The position numbers and the translations under genes were made by a program. From DATJXG01 sp035500455 (GTDB taxonomy: Bacteria > Acidobacteriota > Terriglobia > Terriglobales > Acidobacteriaceae): a DNA stretch of 13,518 nt. Positions 1 to 5,888 of this stretch are shown here, piece after piece (within the stretch, counting starts at the first letter, position 1; every line of letters begins with the position of its first letter). The notes under the pieces are model-generated. The model saw nothing but the letters and a program-made list of their open reading frames with translations. It did no database searches and was not told where the DNA came from. Location of the stretch: the NCBI GenBank assembly GCA_035500455.1, contig DATJXG010000478.1:1-13518 (forward strand), read 5' to 3'.

Positions 1-980
1 TACTGCGTAACCGTCTTCACCTCATCCCCAACTTTGAACCCTGAGCCGGAGACCGCGGTGCACACCGAAGACACATCATCCACATCGGTCACTTTAACGA
101 CGCCCACGGGAGAACTCATCCGCCGCAGCACCTTGTCGGTCGCGGGGTCCTTGATCTCCTTGGTGACGCGCTCCACGGTGAGCTGGTCACCCACCTTCAC
201 CCCGGCCTTGCCGCCGACGTTGAGCACGATCTGCCCCCCGTCCACCGCGGCCACCAACCCCGTGACCACGATAGTCCGCGCCTCCAGCTTGCTGCTGTCC
301 CCGATCACGCCGGTGCTCAGTTGATCGACCGCCGCTTTCGTGGCTTCCCCGATGATCGTGTTCTGGAAGTCGCTGCTGCCGAAGTCGGCGTTGCCGCCAC
401 CAAAACCGTGCCAATTCCCGCCGCCGCCGAGCATCGAGGTGCTCTCGCGCTGCGATTCGCCTTTGCCCTCCGCCACTCCCAGGATTTCCCCCGTATCGAT
501 GTCCACCAGGCGTGCATCGATGGCCACAATCGCCTTCGACTTCTTGTGGCCGAAGCCGCCGATGCCCACACCGTGCCAGTTTCCGCCGCCTCCGCCGATG
601 TTGGTGTTCTTGGTATCGTTGCCGAACTGGGTGATGCTGCCGACAATAATCGCGTCCACACCCAGCAGTTTCCCGATCTTCGCCGCCGAAGCCGGGTTCG
701 CCCGGTCGCTGTTGGAAAAGTTCTGTTCCGCGATGATCTTGTCCAACGCCTTGCGCTCAATCACCGAATAGGTCCCGTCCTTCACCAGATCGGTGACCAG
801 CAAATCGGCAATGCCCTTGCCTATATCAACATCCTGGCCAAAAATCTGCGACACTCCGCCATGTACGGTTGCGTAATCGAAATCCATGATCGCCACGCGC
901 TTTTTACGCCCCTGGGCAAAAGCCAATGAAGCCGCGCACAGTAAGATCGCCAATGCAGCTGAATTGAATCTTCGTCTCAT
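1..980 (-). CDS. CsgG-family exported protein (stop just beyond left edge)
   Basis: An open frame of 326 codons runs from ATG at 980 to the left edge. The two leftover bases read TA, so a stop (TAA or TAG) may follow at once. The start has a good ribosome site, AAGGGG seven bases upstream. Residues 1-23 look like a signal peptide (MRRR, hydrophobic core, AFA before Gln) cut by signal peptidase I. This differs from E. coli CsgG, which is a lipoprotein. Residues 28-225 resemble the CsgG/HfaB fold: RVAIMDF, a GxGIADLLVTDLVK stretch, YSVIERKALDKIIAEQ, LGVDAIIVGSITQFG, and DARLVDIDTGEIL. Residues 236-326 resemble the FlgT C-terminal domain (IVLNVGGKAGVKVGDQL). Two glycine-rich NWHG segments, at 128-144 and 184-201, are unusual. 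The likely role is outer-membrane or periplasmic secretion/assembly, but no curlin genes are visible, so the substrate is unknown. Confidence 0.85.
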   Translation of the reverse strand, partial: MRRRFNSAALAILLCAASLAFAQGRKKRVAIMDFDYATVHGGVSQIFGQDVDIGKGIADLLVTDLVKDGTYSVIERKALDKIIAEQNFSNSDRANPASAAKIGKLLGVDAIIVGSITQFGNDTKNTNIGGGGGNWHGVGIGGFGHKKSKAIVAIDARLVDIDTGEILGVAEGKGESQRESTSMLGGGGNWHGFGGGNADFGSSDFQNTIIGEATKAAVDQLSTGVIGDSSKLEARTIVVTGLVAAVDGGQIVLNVGGKAGVKVGDQLTVERVTKEIKDPATDKVLRRMSSPVGVVKVTDVDDVSSVCTAVSGSGFKVGDEVKTVTQ

Positions 981-1045
981 GGAATGGCCCCTTGTATCGT
1001 GGGAAAAATAGGGAGCGTGGGGGAATCTGCCGCCCCGTCCCGCCG

Positions 1046-1074
1046 AGGTTACCTCCCGGTACAGCCCTTGTCAA
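1046..1074 (-). promoter_or_regulatory. Candidate promoter of the CsgG-family gene
   Basis: On the minus strand a perfect TTGACA box (1074-1069) is followed after 17 bases by TAACCT (1051-1046), a weak -10 match. It lies about 65 bases upstream of the start codon. It overlaps the -35 candidate for the divergent ddl gene, so the two may compete for RNA polymerase. The -10 match is only three of six, so this is tentative. Confidence 0.35.
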
Positions 1075-1096
1075 CTGCGGGCGAGCCATTGATATG
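1068..1096 (+). promoter_or_regulatory. Candidate promoter of ddl
   Basis: TTGTCA (1068-1073) is followed after 17 bases by GATATG (1091-1096), about 35 bases before the chosen ddl start. The -35 box is good and the -10 is mediocre. It shares its -35 bases with the opposing TTGACA box of the csgG-like gene. Confidence 0.3.
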
Positions 1097-1131
1097 CAAG
1101 AATTGAGGCGTCACTTCCACAAGTGGGAACC

Positions 1132-2337
1132 ATGAAAAAAATTCGTGTGGGAATTCTCTTCGGCGGGCGCAGCGGAGAGCATGAAGTCTCTCTGCTTTCC
1201 GCGGCGTCAGTGTTTAATGCCATCGATAAAAGCAAATATGAAGTCGTCCCTATCGGAATCACCAGGGAAGGCCGCTGGCTCACTTCCTCGGATGCCGAGC
1301 GCCTGCTCGCGGGAAAGCCCGGCCCTGATGCCGCTCATCATCTCCGCGCCGGTGATCCCGAAGCCACCGCGGCCGCGGCCCTGCTCGCGCAGGGAGAATC
1401 GGTGATCGTGCCGCCCGAACCGCAGCAGGCGCAGGGCGCGACAGCAACCATGGCTCCCTTCCAGAGCGAAGCTTCACACCTCGCCCGCCCCATCGCCGAC
1501 CGTGCCATCAACGTGGATATCATCTTCCCCGTCCTCCACGGCACCTTTGGCGAAGACGGCACCATCCAGGGCTTGCTGGAGCTGGCCGACATTCCCTACG
1601 TCGGCGCGGGCGTGCTCGGTTCCGCCGCCGGCATGGACAAAGACATCATGAAGTCACTCTTCATCGCCGCCGGCCTGCCCATCGTGAAGCACGTCACCAT
1701 TCTTCGCAGGGATTGGGAAGCCGCGCCCAGAAAAGCTGAAAAGCTGGTGGAGAGCAAGCTGAAATATCCGGTATTCGTGAAGCCCGCCAACCTGGGATCG
1801 TCGGTAGGAATCTCCAAGGCCCACAACCGCAAGGAACTCGGCCCCTCCATCGCCGACGCCGCCAGGTTCGACCGCAAGATCGTGATCGAACAAGGCGTAG
1901 GCGGAAAGAGTGGCAAGGCCCGCGAGATCGAATGCTCAGTCCTGGGCAACGACAACCCGCAGGCTTCCGTGCCCGGAGAGATTGTGCCGGTCAAAGAGTT
2001 CTACGACTACAACGCCAAATATCTTGACGAAGGCTCCGAGCTGATCATCCCGGCGAAGCTCACCAAAGCCGAAACCAGGAAAGTGCAGGCGTTGGCCGTT
2101 GCCGCCTTCAAAGCCGTGGACGGCTCCGGCCTCTCCCGCGTGGACTTTCTCATGGATCCCAAGTCGCGCAAGATCTATCTCAACGAAATCAACACCATGC
2201 CCGGCTTCACATCCATAAGTATGTACCCCAAGCTGTGGGCCGCGTCAGGCCTGGCCTATCCCGACCTGATCGAACGGCTGATCGCCCTGGGACTGGAGCG
2301 CCACCAGGACAAGAAGAAAAACCAATACAGCCGCTAA
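1132..2337 (+). CDS. ddl: D-alanine--D-alanine ligase
   Basis: This is a cytoplasmic ATP-grasp enzyme that joins two D-alanines for peptidoglycan synthesis. The 401-residue product follows the DdlA layout: GGRSGEHEVS at 11-20 (substrate-binding Glu), HGTFGEDGTIQG at 136-147, VKPANLGSSVG at 216-226 (ATP grasp), GNDNPQAS at 272-279, EFYDYNAKYLDE at 289-300, and LNEINTMPGFT at 350-360. Metal ligands are D338, E352 and N354. The Tyr-type loop FYDY fits a D-Ala-D-Ala enzyme and not a VanA-type D-lactate ligase. The ATG at 1132 was chosen because MKKIRVGILFGG aligns with the family start; a GTG at 1123 in frame would add three residues. Residues 60-120 form an Ala/Pro-rich stretch that is longer than in E. 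coli DdlA (364 residues). The gene stands alone, divergent from the CsgG-like gene. Confidence 0.96.
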   Translation: MKKIRVGILFGGRSGEHEVSLLSAASVFNAIDKSKYEVVPIGITREGRWLTSSDAERLLAGKPGPDAAHHLRAGDPEATAAAALLAQGESVIVPPEPQQAQGATATMAPFQSEASHLARPIADRAINVDIIFPVLHGTFGEDGTIQGLLELADIPYVGAGVLGSAAGMDKDIMKSLFIAAGLPIVKHVTILRRDWEAAPRKAEKLVESKLKYPVFVKPANLGSSVGISKAHNRKELGPSIADAARFDRKIVIEQGVGGKSGKAREIECSVLGNDNPQASVPGEIVPVKEFYDYNAKYLDEGSELIIPAKLTKAETRKVQALAVAAFKAVDGSGLSRVDFLMDPKSRKIYLNEINTMPGFTSISMYPKLWAASGLAYPDLIERLIALGLERHQDKKKNQYSR

Positions 2338-2375
2338 CGAAATGCAAGCGTACCGCCGCTAAGAAATTGCAGGCA
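2330..2375 (+). repeat. Partial tandem duplication at the ddl 3' end
   Basis: GCCGCTAACGAAATGCAAGC, containing the ddl stop codon, at 2330-2349 is echoed 25 bases later by GCCGCTAAGAAATTGCAGGC at 2355-2374. The second copy also carries a TAA. This looks like a short tandem duplication with later divergence. It has no evident function. Confidence 0.5.
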
Positions 2376-2390
2376 GCCCTCACCATCCAC

Positions 2391-2430
2391 ATTGTCATTC
2401 CGGACAGCCGTGGGCGATGAGGAAGTGCGG
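2391..2430 (+). repeat. Dispersed intergenic repeat, copy 1 (degenerate)
   Basis: The stretch begins ATTGTCATTCCG and continues with GGGCGATGAGGAA. It matches the copy at 2453-2492 at 28 of 40 positions by direct alignment. Repeats starting TTGTCATTCCGA and ending GAGGAATCTGC are, to my knowledge, scattered through Acidobacteriota intergenic DNA. This is the more decayed copy. Confidence 0.6.
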
Positions 2431-2452
2431 ACGCACGCGCCACGCCATTCAG

Positions 2453-2492
2453 ATTGTCATTCCGAGGAGCCAAAGGCGACGAGGAATCTGCG
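2453..2492 (+). repeat. Dispersed intergenic repeat, copy 2
   Basis: It begins ATTGTCATTCCGAGGAGCC and ends GACGAGGAATCTGCG, the fuller form of the element in this gap. It lies in the same orientation as the copy 62 bases upstream. Apart from these two copies, the 3' duplication and the rpmE promoter, nothing coding is seen in the 323 bases from 2338 to 2660. Confidence 0.65.
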
Positions 2493-2602
2493 CTCTCTCT
2501 CCCGAGACTCACCTGTTCATCCCTTATCCACGTTCCTGTGGCCGCTGCCCCCGGTTCGCCCGCCCACGCCCACAACCTCTTCCGATTCTTACCCTTGCGC
2601 GG

Positions 2603-2632
2603 TTGCTGAATCCTCGATAACTCCTGTAGAAT
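2603..2632 (+). promoter_or_regulatory. Sigma-70-type promoter of rpmE
   Basis: TTGCTG (2603-2608) and TAGAAT (2627-2632) are separated by 18 bases. Transcription would begin near 2639, leaving a leader of about 20 bases that contains the AGAGG ribosome site (2647-2651) nine bases before the rpmE ATG. The same TAGAAT -10 box recurs before two other genes in this window. Confidence 0.6.
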
Positions 2633-2660
2633 CTAATCCTTCGATCAGAGGTTCAGAGCC

Positions 2661-2891
2661 ATGAAAGCAGCCATCCATCCCGGTTACAACGAAGTGCGCG
2701 TTATGTGCGCCTGCGGCAACAGCTTTACGACCCGCTCCACCCATCGCGGCGACATCCACGTAGAAATCTGCTCCAATTGCCACCCCTTCTTCACCGGCAA
2801 GCAGAAGCTGATGGATACCGCCGGCCGCGTCGAGCGTTTCCGCCGCAAGTACGCCAAGGTGGAACCGAAGGCGGAAACCGCGAAGAAGTAA
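2661..2891 (+). CDS. rpmE: 50S ribosomal protein L31
   Basis: This is a small protein of the large ribosomal subunit. The 76-residue product opens MKAAIHPGYNEVRVMCACG. It keeps the four zinc-binding cysteines of the zinc-containing L31 form: C16 and C18 (CAC), then C37 and C40 (CSNC). The conserved HPFFTGKQ follows. The C-terminal tail after about residue 65 is Lys/Ala/Glu-rich. Family length is about 65-80 residues, so the gene is complete. The start is fixed by the conserved N-terminus and an AGAGG site nine bases upstream. It is monocistronic, with its own promoter and a strong terminator at 2929-2960. Cysteine-containing L31 forms are commonly linked to zinc-replete conditions; no Zur-like site was recognised here. 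Confidence 0.97.
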   Translation: MKAAIHPGYNEVRVMCACGNSFTTRSTHRGDIHVEICSNCHPFFTGKQKLMDTAGRVERFRRKYAKVEPKAETAKK

Positions 2892-2928
2892 GCCGCTTCG
2901 CCAATTTTCGGGAGTGGTTCAGAATTGC

Positions 2929-2960
2929 AAGGCCTCCGCATGAGCGGAGGCCTTCTTATT
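2929..2960 (+). terminator. Rho-independent terminator between convergent genes
   Basis: AAGGCCTCCGC (2929-2939), loop ATGA, then GCGGAGGCCTT (2944-2954), an 11-bp perfect stem followed by CTTATT. It ends rpmE. It also lies immediately beyond the stop of the opposing gene at 2963 and could act on both strands, though the minus-strand tail (GCAATTCT) is poorer in T. Confidence 0.88.
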
Positions 2961-2962
2961 GA

Positions 2963-3562
2963 CTACTCGTCCGAGTCGATCGGCTCGCCCACCAGGTTGT
3001 AATAGACGGCCTTGGCAGCCTTGGCTTTCGTTTCCGGCTGCGCGAGTTTTGGGGGCGGCGGCGGGGGAGTGCCTGAGGGCACAGCAGAATCGGCAGCCGC
3101 CTGGCCAATCGCCGGCCGCACCGTCTCCGGCTCGGTTGTGGAAACTTGCGGTTTAGGCGCTGCTGCTTGCGCAGGAGCAGGCATCGGGCGTGCCGGAGCC
3201 GGAGAAGCGGACGCCATCGACACGGGAGAAGGAGCCGCCACCCGGCGTACGACGCGAACCATCCGCACCGGCCGCTGCAGCCTCGAATACAGGATCGCAG
3301 CCACGATTCCCGCCAGTCCAAGCTCCAGCACGGCTGTCAACAGCACCGGCGCGGCAATTTTCCCGTTTCCCAGATACAGGGGAGACTGAGAATCCGCCTC
3401 CATCACCCGCGCCAGTAGCGGCAGAACCAGGCCTTCCGTAAACGCCACCAGAAAATTCCAGATGGCCGCCCCCAGAACGACCGCAATCACCAGCCGCCCG
3501 ACCCATCTTCGCGACTCGCCTGGAGCCAGTTCCGGGGCAAAGCTCTTGTTGATTTCGTCCAT
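2963..3562 (-). CDS. Two-span membrane protein, MscL-like, with Pro/Ala-rich tail
   Basis: The 199-residue product begins MDEINKSFAPEL. Membrane segments are predicted by eye at about 21-48 (RLVIAVVLGAAIWNFLVAF...) and 70-92 (APVLLTAVLELGLAGIVAAI). A short polar loop lies between them, and the basic SRLQRP sequence follows the second. This topology, the LGAA then LPLL pattern of segment 1, and the short basic exit resemble MscL, the large mechanosensitive channel. The resemblance is from memory and distant, so the channel role is an inference. Residues 107-185 are rich in Pro, Ala and Ser, with a run of six prolines. The protein ends with KAVYYNLVGEPIDSDE. The ATG at 3562 is preferred over one at 3664, because the extra 34 residues look like translated leader and place a terminator-like hairpin inside the gene. 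It is convergent with rpmE and divergent from dus. Confidence 0.75.
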   Translation of the reverse strand: MDEINKSFAPELAPGESRRWVGRLVIAVVLGAAIWNFLVAFTEGLVLPLLARVMEADSQSPLYLGNGKIAAPVLLTAVLELGLAGIVAAILYSRLQRPVRMVRVVRRVAAPSPVSMASASPAPARPMPAPAQAAAPKPQVSTTEPETVRPAIGQAAADSAVPSGTPPPPPPKLAQPETKAKAAKAVYYNLVGEPIDSDE

Positions 3563-3580
3563 AGATTTAAGCTGCCCTTG

Positions 3581-3600
3581 AAAAAGAGCAAGGTGCTCTT
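3581..3600 (-). other. Terminator-like hairpin in the leader of the MscL-like gene
   Basis: On the minus strand AAGAGC, loop ACCTT, then GCTCTT is followed by TTT, giving a five-T run, about 19 bases before the ATG at 3562. The stem is only six base pairs. It could be a weak attenuator or chance. Confidence 0.3.
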
Positions 3601-3777
3601 GAAAAATTGTCCCATATCTGCGGATGCCCCGAAAGCCCTCCGGGATGCTCCGCCCCGGCCGCACACGTGAATACTTCCGCTCCGCGCACTCGGCGGCTGT
3701 TCTTGGCGCCCTCGGCGTTGTAAGGTTTGGGCTTTGAGGTGTGCAAGAACCCGTGCCGTCGACTCTCTCTCTTCACG

Positions 3778-3783
3778 TAAAAT
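3778..3783 (+). promoter_or_regulatory. Candidate -10 box directly before dus
   Basis: TAAAAT ends six bases before the ATG at 3790, which would place the transcript start at or next to the start codon and give a leaderless message. This would explain the absence of a ribosome site. No convincing -35 box is seen at 16-18 bases upstream. Confidence 0.3.
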
Positions 3784-3789
3784 AACCCG

Positions 3790-5016
3790 ATGCGCAAGTT
3801 CTGGGACAATCCCAATGTAGGCGCGGGCGTCCCCGCCCGGGCGTCCCAGTCCCCAGAACCAGACCTCCAAGCCACCGCCGCACGGGCGGGGCCTGTATTG
3901 AGCGGAGCTGAAGGAACGCCCGCGCGTACATTGCACATCGGCAGCGTCGATATCACCCCCGCCACCGTCCTCGCTCCCATGGCCGGCGTCACCGACACCG
4001 TCTTCCGCCGCTTCATCCGCAACCTCGGCGGATGCGGCCTCATCATGACCGAATTCACCTCCGCCGACGGCGTCCTCCGTGCCAAGGACAAAAAGGCCAA
4101 ACGCTACCTTCATTTCTATGAAGACGAGCACCCCATCTCCGCCCAGCTCTTCGGCAGCGATCCGCAAGTCATGGCCGATGCGGCAAAGATCGTCGAAGGC
4201 CTCGGCTTCGACCTGGTAGACCTCAACCTCGGCTGCCCCGCGAAGAAAGTCGTAAAGTGTAACGGCGGCTCCGGCCTGCTGCGCGACCTGCCCGCCATCG
4301 GCAAAATCTTCGAAGCGGTGCGCGCGGCGGTGAAAATTCCGTTCACGGTAAAGTTCCGTGCCGGCTGGGACGACGACAACATCGTCTGCGTCGAGCTGGC
4401 CAAAATGGCTGAAGCCTGCGGCCTGTGCGCGGTCGCGCTGCACGCCCGCACCCGCGAGCAGGGCTACAGCGGCCAGGCCCGTTGGGAGTGGATCGCCGCG
4501 GTGAAAGACGCGATCAAAATCCCGGTCATCGGCAACGGCGACATCCGCACCCCCGAAGACGCCTGCGCCATGGTCGCCCAAACCGGCTGCGACGCAGTCA
4601 TGATCGGCCGCACCGCCCCCTCCAACCCATGGATCTTCCGCCAGATCGAGCAGTACCGCACGGCGATCACCACGAACCGTGTACGGACGGGGCTTGCCGA
4701 GCTTGCCCTCAGCGACGCCGAAGGGTCCAGCGAGCGCAGCGAGCTCGTCTCGCTCTCTAATCCCTCTCCCTACGACGAACCCACCGAATCCGACCGCTAC
4801 CAGATGATCCGGACGTATTTCCAGATGCTGATCGAGGAAGAACTCCCCGACGCCAGCGGCAAGATGAAGCAATTCGCGTCATGGTTCACCCACGGCGTCC
4901 CTGGCGGCGCCGCCCTGCGCAAAGCCATCTACGAGTCGAAAAGCCCCCCGGAAATCCTCAGCAGGGTAGAAGAATTCTTCGAAGCCAGACTGTGTGGAGC
5001 GGCGGTTACATCCTGA
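3790..5016 (+). CDS. dusB: tRNA-dihydrouridine synthase with two repeat-derived insertions
   Basis: This FMN/NADPH enzyme reduces uridines in the tRNA D-loop. The core starts near residue 48 (LHIGSVDITPATVLAPMAGVTD). APMAGVTD at 62-69 binds FMN, and C149 in LNLGCPAKK is the catalytic cysteine. VKFRAGWDD, ALHARTREQGYSG, GNGDI and MIGRTAPSNPWIF complete the barrel. The C-terminal helical tRNA-binding domain begins near DRYQMIRTYF. The product is 408 residues, long for the family (about 320-350). The excess comes from the first 47 residues, mostly an inverted-repeat element (3816-3930), and from about 294-330, which begins with a 65-bp dispersed repeat (4668-4732). Both are in frame. The true start may instead be TTG at 3931 (AAGGAA upstream) or TTG at 3898. 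The ATG at 3790 has no ribosome site, but TAAAAT lies six bases before it. The dusB subfamily is inferred. Confidence 0.93.
   Translation: MRKFWDNPNVGAGVPARASQSPEPDLQATAARAGPVLSGAEGTPARTLHIGSVDITPATVLAPMAGVTDTVFRRFIRNLGGCGLIMTEFTSADGVLRAKDKKAKRYLHFYEDEHPISAQLFGSDPQVMADAAKIVEGLGFDLVDLNLGCPAKKVVKCNGGSGLLRDLPAIGKIFEAVRAAVKIPFTVKFRAGWDDDNIVCVELAKMAEACGLCAVALHARTREQGYSGQARWEWIAAVKDAIKIPVIGNGDIRTPEDACAMVAQTGCDAVMIGRTAPSNPWIFRQIEQYRTAITTNRVRTGLAELALSDAEGSSERSELVSLSNPSPYDEPTESDRYQMIRTYFQMLIEEELPDASGKMKQFASWFTHGVPGGAALRKAIYESKSPPEILSRVEEFFEARLCGAAVTS
3816..3930. repeat. Inverted-repeat element inside the 5' end of dus
   Basis: TGTAGGCGCGGGCGTCCC (3816-3833) and GGAACGCCCGCGCGTACA (3913-3930) are reverse complements at 16 of 18 positions. 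A nested pair, CCCCGCCCG near 3831-3839 and CGGGCGGGG near 3885-3893, adds a second stem. The 115-bp unit resembles a MITE- or REP-like palindromic element. It is open in the dus frame and would encode roughly residues 10-47 of the long form. No target-site duplication is obvious. Confidence 0.65.
4668..4732 (+). repeat. 65-bp dispersed repeat, copy A, translated within dus
   Basis: It begins CACCACGAACCGTGTACGG and ends GCCGAAGGGTCCAGCG. It matches 5889-5953 at 60 of 65 positions, ungapped and in the same orientation. In dus it reads TNRVRTGLAELALSDAEGSS, between the end of the FMN barrel and the helical domain. This is a loop position where added residues could be tolerated. Confidence 0.85.
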
Positions 5017-5038
5017 GAGGGCACACCGACCGAAATGC

Positions 5039-5052
5039 CCCGTCCCTACACG
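5039..5052 (-). repeat. GTGTAGGGACGGGG repeat fragment at the MBL gene end
   Basis: On the minus strand CGTGTAGGGACGGG matches the core of the fragment at 11423-11438. The TAG inside it is the stop codon of the MBL-fold gene. The gap between dus (ending 5016) and this gene is only 29 bases and contains no recognisable terminator. Confidence 0.6.
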
Positions 5053-5873
5053 AGCCGCATCCTTCCAGCCTCATCTCTCTCCACCACCCCCCACGCCACC
5101 TCGGGATCATGCGTAAACATCGTCAACCACTTCCCGGGAACCGCCTGCGCATAATACCGCTTGCGGCTCTTGATCGTCTCTACCGGATACAAATCGAATG
5201 CCATCACCCAATTCAGCTCCAGGTGCGCGCTGGTAGGGATGAGATCTGAAATGTAGCAGGCGGTCTTGCCTCCGCTTTGCACCACAATCGCCTGCATGTC
5301 ACGCGTATGCCCGGGAAACACCCGGACCGAAACTCCCGGCACAATCTCGCAATCGCCCTTCAGCAACTGCATCTGCCCGCTCTCCACCAGCGGATCGTAG
5401 TTTTCCGTGAAGTAGCTGCTGCCGTCGCGCTGGCCTTCATGCGCATGCCGCCACTCGCCCTCCTGCGCAAAATACCTCGCCCGCGGAAACGTAGGCACAA
5501 TCTTGCCCTCGCGCCACACTGTATTCCATCCGCAGTGATCAAAGTGGAGATGCGAATTGATCACAACATCCACATCGTCGGGTGAAACGCCCGCCGCCGC
5601 CAGGTTCTCCAGCAGCTTCGCCGGCTGCCCATAAATCCTGGCGTTTTTCTCCGGCAGCTTATTCCCAATGCCCGTCTCGATCAGAATGGTCTGCTTCCCT
5701 GTCCGCACCACCACCGAGTTCAGCCCGGTCCGCACCCGGTTGCGCTCATCGGCAGCAACTTTCTTCTCCCACAAAACCTTGGGAACTACCCCAAAGAATG
5801 CACCGCCGTCGAGGTAGTAGGTTCCATCCGAAACCGCCGTAAGCTCGAAGTCCCCCAAAGCGATGCGTTGCAT
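5046..5873 (-). CDS. Metallo-beta-lactamase-fold hydrolase
   Basis: The 275-residue product has the MBL metal centre: HLHFDH at 108-113 (first and second metal ligands), H189 in FPGHTRDMQ, D210 in YISDLIP, and H255 in MFTHDPEVA. The N-terminus (LGDFELTAVSDG) and the HTRDMQ segment are typical of the group holding AHL lactonases, methyl parathion hydrolase-like and other broad-specificity lactonases/esterases. No signal peptide is seen, so it is likely cytoplasmic. The substrate cannot be read from the sequence. The ATG at 5873 is used. An upstream in-frame start at 5972 would add 33 residues that are largely the reverse-frame translation of the repeat at 5889-5953 and are unlike the family. 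Its last codons run into another repeat fragment. It is convergent with dus and divergent from the zinc-ribbon gene. Confidence 0.9.
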   Translation of the reverse strand: MQRIALGDFELTAVSDGTYYLDGGAFFGVVPKVLWEKKVAADERNRVRTGLNSVVVRTGKQTILIETGIGNKLPEKNARIYGQPAKLLENLAAAGVSPDDVDVVINSHLHFDHCGWNTVWREGKIVPTFPRARYFAQEGEWRHAHEGQRDGSSYFTENYDPLVESGQMQLLKGDCEIVPGVSVRVFPGHTRDMQAIVVQSGGKTACYISDLIPTSAHLELNWVMAFDLYPVETIKSRKRYYAQAVPGKWLTMFTHDPEVAWGVVERDEAGRMRLV

Positions 5874-5888
5874 AAACCCAGTATGCAC

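Noticed and set aside
321..929. 202-residue open frame opposite the CsgG-like gene
   Set aside because: The CsgG-like frame on the minus strand has a signal peptide, ribosome site and family motifs. This frame has none.
1132..2337. Vancomycin-resistance-type D-Ala-D-Lac ligase
   Set aside because: The loop carries the FYDY tyrosine form of D-Ala-D-Ala ligases, and no vanH or vanX-like genes are adjacent.
2391..2492. CRISPR-like repeat pair
   Set aside because: There are only two diverged copies at 28 of 40 matches, no further units and no cas genes. It fits a dispersed intergenic repeat.
3487..4872. 461-residue open frame antisense to dus
   Set aside because: It overlaps the well-supported dus gene. 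Its protein is repetitive in Val, Gly, Ala and Asp with no recognisable motif, as expected for an antisense shadow in GC-rich DNA.
5046..5873. Quorum-quenching AHL lactonase assignment
   Set aside because: The metal motif fits the wider MBL lactonase/esterase group, but substrate-specific residues cannot be judged and no quorum-sensing genes are nearby, so only the fold is claimed.
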